Below, one piece after another: positions 24,929 to 34,239 of a stretch of DNA of 64,000 nucleotides (position 1 is the first letter of the stretch; each line of letters opens with the position of its first letter). The stretch is from Cranoglanis bouderius (Eukaryota; Chordata; Actinopteri; Siluriformes; Cranoglanididae), in the NCBI GenBank assembly GCA_023630585.1, contig CM042543.1:19711760-19775759 (forward strand), in the 5' to 3' direction. The position numbers and the translations under genes were made by a program. The notes under the pieces were generated by a model. The model had not been told where the DNA came from and made no database searches. It saw only the letters and a program-made list of their open reading frames with translations.

Positions 24929-25091
24929 CGTAGCCGAGTTAATTTTTCATGTACCACTTTGATCATGTTGGTTTTCTATAACCCCTCTTTATAGATCTGC
25001 CACAATCTGGCGTAGTCGAGTAAATTTTTCAGTTACCACTTTGATCATGTTGGTTTTCTATAACCCCTCTTTATAGCTCTGCCACACTATG
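24929..25091. repeat. 82-bp tandem duplication
   Basis: Two adjacent units (24929-25010 and 25011-25091) share CGTAGYCGAGT, CCACTTTGATCATGTTGG and TAACCCCTCTTTATAG with few differences. Confidence 0.92.
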
Positions 25092-25102
25092 TACACATAA
25101 TA

Positions 25103-25275
25103 CAGGTGCATCTCAAAAAATGTGAATATCATGGAAAAGTTCATTTTTTTCCGTAATTTAATTAAAAAAGTGGAACTTTCATATATTCTAGATTCATTAT
25201 ACATAAAGTGAAATATTTCAAGCTTTTTTTTGTTTTAATCTTGATGATTACGGCTTACAGCTCATGGAAATATTA
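25103..25275 (+). mobile_element. Tc1-like half element
   Basis: After a TA it begins CAGGTGCATCTCAAAAAATG and continues with GTGGAACTTTCATATATTC. This is a variant of the terminal repeat of the element at 32299-33807. No right end or transposase is present; DIRS-derived sequence starts about 120 bp later. Confidence 0.7.
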
Positions 25276-25394
25276 AATAAATATTAAATTAAATATTAGA
25301 ACAAAGAATTTATAATACAGCAATGTCTAAATTATCTACAGATGCCAGATCAACATAAAAAAGTTTCGGAACACAAGTGTGCCATATTTTAGAG

Positions 25395-25862
25395 GGGCCG
25401 GATCCTGTTAAGGCAGGAACAAGTTTGAGAGATGTCAGGGCCAGTAGAAGAGCTACCTTTAGAGTCAGGAGCTTCTCTGAGGCTGACTCTAAGGGCTCGA
25501 ATGGGGTGCCTGACAGACCTTCCAGGATCACAGAAAGGTCAGCGTGGAAGGTATGCGTGGTCTGCAGATGGGCCATGGGCATCTGACACCACCCATAAAT
25601 CTCAATTGCCCCATAGAGGCTCCATCAGTAGGGGCGTGGCTGGCCAAAATGGTGGCCACGTAGACCCTAATTGTAGAAGGACCCAACTCCGCTAAGAAAG
25701 TCCCTGTAAGTACTCCAGGACTGTAGCTATTGCCCAGTTTACTGGGTCTAACTGACGTTCCTCACACCATGAGACAAAAAGTCGCCAATTGAGCGCATAC
25801 AATTTTGGATGCTGCTCTAGCATTCAACATGGTCTCTACAACCTCGGTTGAGAGACCAGAAT
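25395..25862 (-). pseudogene. DIRS tyrosine recombinase fragment (N-terminal part)
   Basis: Minus-strand text contains GLSTEVVETMLNARA, then, across stops and frame changes, phrases matching the recombinase of the second DIRS copy (54597-54136): VILEGLSGTPFEPLESASEK and LTLKVALLLALTSLK. Tyrosine recombinases integrate DIRS circles without target duplication. Only the N-terminal SAM-like half is present and no catalytic box remains. It lies head-to-head with the gag-RT block that follows. Confidence 0.75.
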
Positions 25863-25955
25863 CTGTACACCACATCATCAGCCTTATTATCTTCAGTGAA
25901 GACTGCATGTTGGTTGTTTGTGTGAACACTCCAAAACGCTTCACTTCTTCTCTAG
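25863..25955 (+). repeat. DIRS inverted terminal/leader repeat, left copy
   Basis: The stretch starting CTGTACACCACATCATCAGC and ending CGCTTCACTTCTTCTCTA is an inverted match to 28268-28361. It is the leader that precedes gag in this DIRS family. The outer part of the leader is cut off at the junction with the recombinase fragment. Confidence 0.75.
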
Positions 25956-26039
25956 TCCTCTGGATCTGACTGTCCGCTTCTGGGTTTGGGAGCTCTCCTC
26001 CTTCCGGTATGGAGAGTCAACCCACCAAATGCACCAAAA

Positions 26040-28073
26040 ACAGAGAGCAGCTCTCAATCATATAAAGCTGCATGAAGTGATCACTAGGGCGGTAGAAAGG
26101 CTGAATTTAGACTGGCCCGGGGAACAGGAAATGTTTTCACACTGCAGAAAACTGAAATATTATGTTTCTTGGGAAAACCATACACCAGCCATATTTATAA
26201 CCCTGTGACGTCGGATTATTCGGCCATTGTGGGGAATGAACAGTATGGGTATTTGGCTATGCCGAAGGTGGAGGTAGCACTTGTAAGCTACTTCTCTCCA
26301 TCGATGGCAGGGAATTTATGGGGACCAGCTTTGCCATCCAATCCATGTAAAGCCACCTCGGCATTGGTTGGCAAGGCCTAAGCGGCAGAGGGTCTCGCTT
26401 GTGGGTCACTGCATACAATCGCAGTGTTGCAGGCCTATCAAGCAGCAGTTCAGCTGAATGAACTCAACAGCAGGAAGGGAATTGGGCCCGAGGCAGTGGC
26501 AGAGCTTCACTGTGCCACGGACTTGTCTCTTCGGGCAACCAAGCAAATGGCCCGTCAACAGTTTCGGCAGAAAGGCACCTAAGGCTCAACCTCTCAGGGA
26601 TGGGGGATAGGGATAAGGTTTCTCTGCTGGACGCCCTGTTGAACCTTCCGGCCTGTTCGGCGTTGTGGTTAACGCCAGCACTAGTGCGAGGGAGGCACAG
26701 AAAGTGAGTGTGATTGCCCGCCTTCCACCGCGGAAAGCCGGGGGACACGGTGGTCACAGTCGCAGCCTGCTAGTAGGCTGTATCTAAGAACGATCATAAA
26801 TGCCAAGCAGACAAAGAAGGAGTGGTCCCCCCAGTATTACTGTAGGACCCCCCCTAGCCAGTGTCATCCCAAATCTTCAGCCTTCTCTGGTCAGCGAGCT
26901 GTCACAGGGCAACGAAAATCTTATACTTTCCCTCCAACAGAATATGGAAAAGTTAACGTCACTAAAAGACCATCTGTCAGCGTGGAAACTACTGCCAAAT
27001 GTGTCTCCATGGGTTCTGCCCACCACAACCAGAAAAGGGTTACCGGGTCCAGTTCAGAGCTCGACCCCCCTGGTTCAGAGGTGTGCTCTCCACAGTAGTC
27101 AGCACAGAGCAGAGCCCGACATTAGTGCAGGAAGTAAGGTCTCTCTTGGACAAAGGGGCTATAGAACATGTACCCCTTTCTCTGAGGGAGGGAGGTTTTT
27201 ACAGCCATTATTTCCGGGTCTGCAAAAAAGATGGGGGTATACGGACAATTTTAGATCTGCGTCACCTGAACCGTACTCTTTGGATATACAGTTTCAAGAT
27301 GTTGATGCTCAAACTTATCGTTCCACAGATCCAGTTTGAAGACTGATTTGTGACAATAGATCACAAGACGCATATTTCCACATAGAAATATTGCCCAGTC
27401 ACAGGAAGTTCCTGAGATTTGCGTTTGGAGGCAACGCATACCAGTATCGGGTTCTTCCCTTCGGTCTAGCTTTATCCCCTTGCACCTTCACGAAGTGCAT
27501 GGATGCCACTCTGGCTCCCTTGCGAATCCAGGGCATCTGTGTACTAAACTTCATAGACGACTGGTTAATTCTATTGCTATCCAGGGAGTTGGCGATTCAA
27601 CTTCGAGATATTGTTCTCATCCACATGAGGATCTTGGGGCTCAGGTTGAACCCCAAAAAAAGTATGCTTCCTCCAATGCAGAAGATGATTTTTCTAGGGG
27701 TTATATGGGATTCTACTATGATGAGGGTGTATCTATCCCCAACACACATAGCGTCAATCCTGTCAACATTGAGCAAGATAAAGCTGGGACTGGGCATCCC
27801 CTCCAGTCTCTATGAGAGACTGTTGGGGCTTATGGCAGCAGTAGCCAATGTCATACCATTGGGCCTATTGCACATGAGACTGTTTCAGTGGTGGCTGAAA
27901 AGTCGGGGGTTTCATCCGAGGACGAAACCCCTGAGAGTAATCAGTGTCACGCAGCGATGCCTATGTGCTCTGACAATTTCAAGGTGTCTCTGGTTTCTAG
28001 CTTTGGGTCACACTCTAGGGGCTTCTCCTTATCACAAGACGGTAATGACAGATGCCTCCCTCATGGGAGTTCA
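26040..28073 (+). pseudogene. DIRS gag-reverse transcriptase pseudogene
   Basis: Gag-like text (about 26040-26800) is followed by the RT region. 26999-27346 contains EVRSLLDKGAIEHVP, HYFRVCKKDGGIRTILDLRH and IQFED, then a stop. 27391-28073 resumes in another frame with RFAFGGNAYQYRVLPFGLAL, the catalytic FIDD (NFIDDWLIL), LGLRLNPKKS and finally MTDAS, the first motif of RNase H. The frame change, stop and missing RNase H and recombinase make it nonfunctional. The text parallels the minus-strand copy at 55374-56134. Confidence 0.85.
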
Positions 28074-28210
28074 CAATGTGTGCATTCAGCCCTCTCAAGG
28101 GCTGCTGCATGCTCCACTCCCAGACACTTCACACAGAAAGTGTGTCCATCCTCCCGCGTAATAAAACGAAAGCAAGGAGTAACACACTTCCTGAACTTTC
28201 TGTGACTCAT
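28070..28210 (-). pseudogene. DIRS gag N-terminus, opposite orientation
   Basis: Starting at the ATG complementary to 28208-28210, the minus strand reads MSHRKFRKCV and then a Cys/His cluster (CVKCLGVEH, then ECTHC). It is cut where it meets the plus-strand RNase H start. Its start codon lies directly downstream of a DIRS leader (28470-28268), as expected for the first ORF. It is therefore the 5' end of another DIRS copy in inverted orientation. Confidence 0.65.
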
Positions 28211-28267
28211 GCTCGCAAAGAGGTGAGGGATAGAAAAGTAAAAATATATATATTTTTTTGAAAAAAT

Positions 28268-28470
28268 AGAGAAGAAGTGAAGCATTTTGGAGTGTTCACA
28301 GAAACAACCAACATGCGGTCTTCACTGGAGACAATAAGGCTGATGACGTGGTGTACAGGTGCCGTTTTATAGTCATGTGACACGTCACAGACTTCAGATA
28401 CTGGTCACGCATGAGAGGCGCTCCCACAGCGTGAAGCTCACGCAATGTTGAGCTCCCTTTGAAAGGGAAC
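28268..28470 (-). repeat. DIRS inverted terminal/leader repeat, right copy
   Basis: Minus-strand leader running from the palindrome-like GTTCCCTTTCAAAGGGAGCT (about 28470-28450) to GTGAAGCATTTTGGAG-like text. The inner 92 bp are an inverted match to 25863-25955. The outer part is retained here, unlike at the left copy. Confidence 0.68.
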
Positions 28471-29210
28471 AGCATATGCTCAAACCAAGTCCAAGCTTCA
28501 CTGATAGAATCCTTCCATTTGATATCAAAGCAGCACGATGCATTAGGGGACATCATACCAGTGTCTGAGTTTCCAATCTCTGAGAGCATACATTTACACA
28601 TCTAAGGCTCTGCTTGCTTGTAAATTAATTAATTAAAGTAATTAATTTTTTTAAGCATCAGTCATCAATGTACAGGAATAAACACAGGTCTCTATGCTGC
28701 ACTTTATCATCCCAAGACTGAACTCAATAAAGCATTGCAATTAGTTTGTTCCGTGGCTGCACACACTGCTCCTGGTTATCCAAGTGGAAACAAGAGCAGC
28801 ATGCCAGTGTGCATAGGCATTCTCACATGTGCATTCCATTTCACTTAACAGCTGCTCCCTTTTTTTGCTTATACTTTCATAATACACTATATGTTCACCT
28901 AATTTCTATACATATGGATATAGGTTCCTCACACTCTCTCTAAAGGATTTTTTTTTTTAAACGGGGAGGATAACTGAATGCTTCAAAGTGTTTAATATTT
29001 CAGAAACAGAGGAAACACCAGTAAGGGTGTGTACACCAAACAAATATGTAATATGTTACAGACATGCTCCAGGCACATGTGCAGCAAGTGCAGCTAAAGC
29101 CATTTCAATCCTTTTTTAAATTTATTTTTTAAATTATTATTATTATTTATTAAAAAAAAAAAGATGACATCTTTATGCGCTCTGCATTGATTGCAGTTCA
29201 TTATTACATG
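28471..29210. other. Unique noncoding DNA
   Basis: AT-rich with A/T homopolymer runs (28950-28961, 29110-29163). No gene or repeat ends were recognised. Confidence 0.55.
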
Positions 29211-29215
29211 GCTGG

Positions 29216-30149
29216 TGTTAGAAGTTTCCCCTCGTTCTCCGAGTCGCTCGCTAGGCGAGCGGTGGACTCGAACACTTCTGCATTCCACTGCGCGCTTTCC
29301 AGCGCTATTCAAAAACTCTCCGATGGACATTTCATTCATAAAAACTCACGTGTTGTTTACCTCTGCCATGTGTTTTTTGTTTTCGTGTTCACGTCATGTC
29401 TCCGCCTCCTGTGTTTCCCCATGTGCTTATGTTTTGGTCTATGTCATGTCTCCGCCTCCGTAACTCTCATTGGTTTATGTTTATGTGTAATTGACAAGTT
29501 TCAGGTGTAAATGATTTGGACATGTGATTTATTTGATTGATGTTTGTTTAAATACCCCGCTCGGTTTCTGCTTCGGGGCGGAGTATTAGTTTAGCGTTAG
29601 TTTAGTTTATCATAGTTTATCATAGTTAATCATAGTTTAGTTTGTTAGAGTTTAGATGTGTTTAACCGTGCGCTTTGTTCCGGTGATTCCCAGATCACTA
29701 CTCTTGTTTAGTACAGCCTGGATTATAGTTTGTTTTGTTCGTAACAGAGACGTGTAGGACGGAAGAGGGAGTCAGGATGCATGCGCTGGGGAGACGTCAG
29801 TTAATATAGAAGAGTTTATTCCAAATATAAGAATTCATACCACGAACAAAACAAACTATAATCCAGGCTGTACTAAACAAGAGTAGTGATCTGGGAATCA
29901 CCGGAACAAAGCGCACAGTTAAACACATCTAAACTCTAACAAACTAAACTATGATTAACTATGATAAACTATGATAAACTAAACTAACGCTAAACTAATA
30001 CTCCGCCCCGAAGCAGAAACCGAGCGGGGTATTTAAACAAACATCAATCAAATAAATCACATGTCCAAATCACTTACACCTGAAACTTGTCAATTACACA
30101 TAAACATAAACCAATGAGCGACTCAGAGAACGAGGGGAAACTTCTAACA
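29216..30149. mobile_element. Inverted LTR pair inserted as one unit
   Basis: The left arm (29216-29746, plus orientation) and the right arm (29842-30149, minus orientation) are inverted copies of the same LTR, both with the U3 start TGTTAGAAGTTTCCCCTCGT facing outwards. The loop (about 29747-29841) carries the minus-strand AATAAA and the CATGCATCCTG block of the right LTR. The right arm lacks about 220 bp present in the left. The whole is flanked by GCTGG on both sides (29211-29215 and 30150-30154), so it behaves as a single integration. TATA-like TTTAAA lies at 29547 and 30032. Confidence 0.88.
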
Positions 30150-30154
30150 GCTGG

Positions 30155-32296
30155 AAAAGAGTGTGTGCATCCTTTCTGTCTCAGTGCTGCCACCTTTTGC
30201 TACTCCTAATGTTCTTAGTGCCACTGAATCAGGATTCTGTATAATTATAACAAATGTTACAACTGTACCGCAGACCATACCCATGTTTCTTACCATCTTG
30301 CAAACAGGAGGAGAATGCACAAACTTTGAAAATTTTGCTAACAGTTAGAGATAAGTGTAAACAACTTCACAGATATTAGTTCTTTTGAAAAATGAGAAAA
30401 ATACTGGTTTAATTTTTTAAACCAGTATCAAGAGTGGATGAGTCCTACTGGGCTTTTTTCAGAGAACAAGGAGAAGTGATGCACTTGTATATGCATGTAA
30501 GGTTTGTGATTGATACCCTGTAACAGTTGTGTTGATGGTTGTTCAACTTTATTTTTGGTAGGATTCTCTTGTTATATTCTGATAATATACAATAGGATGC
30601 GAAAGCCATAAGGTGTAGAAATACCAAATTTTGGAAAAAGGTGCAGTGTCAAACAAATTAACAGACCCTGATTGGCCTAAGAATGGGGCTTGTGAAATAT
30701 TTCTGGCAGCTCTCAGCCTGCAAATATTGCCAGTTTTTGTTTTTCCATGATTAATCTCTAGTGTAGTGTTCCTGCTATCAAAAGCACATATGTCCCTTGA
30801 CAAGTCCCCTCCAGTGCCAGTGGCTTTCTAGGGTAAATGTCCCACTTAAATTTTCATGATCTTTCACTCCAGGATGCCACTTCCATCACAAGAGTTCTCC
30901 AACCTAATGGCCGTAACTACTTTGGCACTGCCATCAAAAACCTATTTGTTTCAATGTTTTATCTACAGGGAGTAGTGTAATATCTGTGGATTGGTTTAAA
31001 GACAATCGATTACAGAATTATTGCCACCCTTCCCTTCCATATTTCCTCTCTTTATTTCCAATATGACCATTAAGTTAAATACTTTAATTATTCATTTTGT
31101 AATGTGTGTGTCATGGTGAAATATTGGCCATTGTCAATCTGACTGCACCAAACAGCCTCTCCCTTCCTCCTGGAGGTTAATGGTGGAGCCCACACTTTCA
31201 ATAACTTCACTAAATTTGCTGCAACTCATATGTCAAAATTCCCTCAGTGGGGGGCAGAAAGCAGCTGTTTGTCATAGCACACCTTTCTGGACCAAATCTG
31301 TAGACATTCATGGTGTTTTAATATGACTCAACTTCATTAGCTGCTTTGAAGTGGCATTATAAATGCATACACATGAAAATGTATTGCAAAGTGGCATTGC
31401 ATGTAAGTGAGTGAAAATCACTCTGAAAATCTGCTGGAAATCAGTAATAAGATTTTATCCATTACATTTTATTAATTTCTCTTTCCAAACCTGCAATTTC
31501 TATATACATTGCCGCTTATTGAAGAAATCAGTGACGAGGGTGTCTCAGGTCTTATAGAAAACCATATATACTGTACTGTAGGATGCAATATTTACCTTCC
31601 AAATATTCCAAGCTAACAAAAATGTACTTTTGTACACACTCAAATTGTGCGTTGATTAAGTCTCACAAATATTGCTGAAATCAGGTCCACTTTGTCACTG
31701 GTTAATGGGTGTTACATGAAATGTAACAAAACATTAATTTAATCCAGAATTAAAAATAATAAGAAAAAAAACCACGCATGCATTTAGGTTCATGCAAGTA
31801 AAGGAAAATGCTGACACTTAGGGAAATGTTTCACCAGCAGTGCAATATTTTTTTCCATGACAAATAAAATAAGAACCACATATAATTCATTTTCTTTGAA
31901 GGAAAGTCAATCAGTTTTGACTTGAGCTAGATAGAGAAGGGAGTGAGGGATGCCAGAGATTAATATCACAGCCTTAATAGCCAATATGGATAATTAGTCT
32001 ACATGTGCATTTCACCTGTATGACCTCACATAAGCAGTGTAGGTAGTGATATTTCAGCCATTCTGCTCATAATGAGTTCCTGTGCTTAAGAAACATCAGC
32101 TCTCAATCTGATGAGAACAGGATCTCAGTCTTCCAAATGGTGATGTTAAGAAACGTGCTCCAACATATCATTATGTAATACTACAGACACGGCTGCAACT
32201 TGGTAAGAAGAAAAATAACAATTAGACTAATAAACATTAGCAAAGACCCTATGATTCAATTGTCACTATGTAATGGAAGTGTAATTTATATTAATA
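30155..32296. other. Unique noncoding DNA
   Basis: No exon, RNA gene or repeat ends were recognised across this stretch. Small ORFs are at chance level. Confidence 0.55.
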
Positions 32297-32298
32297 TA

Positions 32299-33807
32299 CA
32301 GGTGCATCTCAATAAATTAGAATGTTGTGGAAAAGTTCATTTATTTCAGTAATTCAACTCAAATTGTGAAACTCATGTATTAAATAAATTCAGTGCACAC
32401 AGACTGAAGTAGTTTAAGTCTTTGGTTCTTTTAATTGTGATGATTTTGGCTCACATTTAACAAAAACCCACCAATTCACTATCTCAACAAATTAGAATAC
32501 TTCATAAGACCAATAAAAAAAACATTTTTAGTGAATTGTTGGCCTTCTGGAAAGTATGTTCATTTACTGTGCATGTACTCAATACTTGGTAGAGGCTCCT
32601 TTTGCTTTAATTACTGCCTCAATTCGGCGTGGCATGGAGGTGATCAGTTTGTGGCACTGCTGAGGTGGTATGGAAGCCCAGGTTTCTTTGACAGTGGCCT
32701 TCAGCTCATCTGCATTTTTTGGTCTCTTGTTTCTCATTTTCCTCTTGACAATACCCCATAGATTCTCTATGGGGTTCAGGTGTGGTGAGTTTGCTGGCCA
32801 GTCAAGCACACCAACACCATGGTCATTTAAGCAACTTTTGGTGCTTTTGGCAGTGTGGGCAGGTGCCAAATCCTGCTGGAAAATGAAATCAGCATCTTCA
32901 AAAAGCTGGTCAGCAGAAGGAAGCATGAAGTGCTCCAAAATTTCTTGGTAAACGGGTGCAGTGACTTTGGTTTTCAAAAAACACAATGGACCAACACCAG
33001 CAGATGACATTGCACCCCAAATCATCACAGATTGTGGAAACTTAACACTGGACTTCAAGCAACTTGGGCTATGAGCTTCTCCACCCTTCCTCTAGACTCT
33101 AGGACCTTAGTTTCCAAATGAAATACAAAACTGGCTCTCATCTGAAAAGAGGACTTTGGACCACTGGGCAACAGTCCAGTTCTTCTTCTCCTTAGCCCAG
33201 GTAAGATGCCTCTGACATTGTCTGTGGTTCAGGAGTGGCTTAACAAGAGGAATACGACAACTGTAGCCAAATTCCTTGACACGTCTGTATGTGGTGACTC
33301 TTGATGCCTTGACCCCAGCCTCAGTCCATTCCTTGTAAAGTTCACTCAAATTCTTGAATCGATTTTGCTTGACAATCCTCATAAGGCTGTGGTTCTCTCG
33401 GTTGGTTGTGCATCTTTTTCTTCCACACTTTTTCCTTCCACTCAACTTTCTGTTAACATGCTTGGATACAGCACTCTGTGAACAGCCAGCTTCTTTGGCA
33501 ATGAATGTTTGTGGCTTACCTAGTGAACCAAACTGAGAGACCATTTTGAAGGCTCAGGAAACCTTTGCAGGTGTTTTGAGTTGATTAGCTGATTGGCATG
33601 TCACCATATTCTAATTTGTTGAGATAGTGAATTGGTGGGTTTTTGTTAAATGTGAGCCAAAATCATCACAATTAAAAGAACCAAAGACTTAAACTACTTC
33701 AGTCTGTGTGCACTGAATTTATTTAATACACGAGTTTCATAATTTGAGTTGAATTACTGAAATAAATGAACTTTTCCACGACATTCTAATTTATTGAGAT
33801 GCACCTG
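32299..33807 (-). mobile_element. Nearly intact Tc1-like transposon
   Basis: 1509 bp with long terminal inverted repeats beginning CAGGTGCATCTCAATAAATT on both sides, flanked by TA (32297-32298 and 33808-33809). Internal inverted blocks (for example AGTTTAAGTCTTTGGTTC) extend the terminal repeats to well over 100 bp. The transposase frame on the minus strand is nearly open. Confidence 0.95.
32579..33544 (-). pseudogene. Tc1-family transposase with two in-frame stops
   Basis: One continuous frame of about 320 codons from the ATG at 33544. It has an N-terminal paired-type helix-turn-helix (FIAKEAGCSQSAVSKHVNRK), a basic GRKKCGRKR-like linker, then VLFSDESQFC (first catalytic Asp). FIFQQDLAPAHTAKS (second Asp) and LNPIENLWGIVKRKM (Glu, DD34E) follow. 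The only breaks are TAA at 33107-33109 and TAG at 33092-33094, between the first and second catalytic blocks and in the same frame. Both are explained by single transitions in Gln and Trp codons. No frameshift was seen, so decay is recent relative to the other Tc1 copies here. Confidence 0.92.
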
Positions 33808-33866
33808 TATATAGTGCCCTTCAGAGTTATTGACACTTCATTTAAATATGCAGAAATTAATATTTA

Positions 33867-34078
33867 CAGTGGGTATAGAAAAGAATCACCCCTCTTTAAA
33901 ATAATCATATTTTGTTGCTTTTCAGCCTGAAATGAAAATGGACACAGTTTTGTTTTATCCAGCTGTATTTACTCAGGGCAACTTATAACATCCAAGTAAA
34001 AGATATAACACCAACATATCAGAAAAATAAATAAATAAATAAAAAACAGAATCACTGAGTTGGAAAAAGGATGATGTG
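33867..34078 (+). mobile_element. Tc1-like half element
   Basis: The string CAGTGGGTATAGAAAAGAAT followed by CACCCC and TTCAGCCTGAAATGAAAATG is the end of another fish Tc1 family. No opposite end is seen; it stops at the truncated gypsy LTR. An AAAT run lies at 34025-34044. 33810-33866 may be a further degraded end (TAGTGCCCTTCAGAG). Confidence 0.55.
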
Positions 34079-34238
34079 CAATGATTGTGCAGTGAATTGG
34101 ATGCAGGTGTGTGTGATCAAAATGATGGTCAGAGTGAATCTGTCAATGTGTGAGTATTCTGGGTGTTGAAGTCCGTGATGACCATGTTTGTAGACCATGC
34201 TGCAGGCTGGGAGGTTTGTGGCGTGAGTAGACCTAACA
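34079..34238 (-). mobile_element. Gypsy element 1: 3' LTR, truncated
   Basis: Matches the U3 part of the 5' LTR at 38388-38544 (CAGGTGTGTGTGATCAAAAT, AATGTGTGAGTATTCTGGG) and ends with TAACA at 34234-34238, the LTR start on the minus strand. The rest of the LTR is lost to the left, so no target duplication can be tested. Confidence 0.82.
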
Positions 34239-34239
34239 G

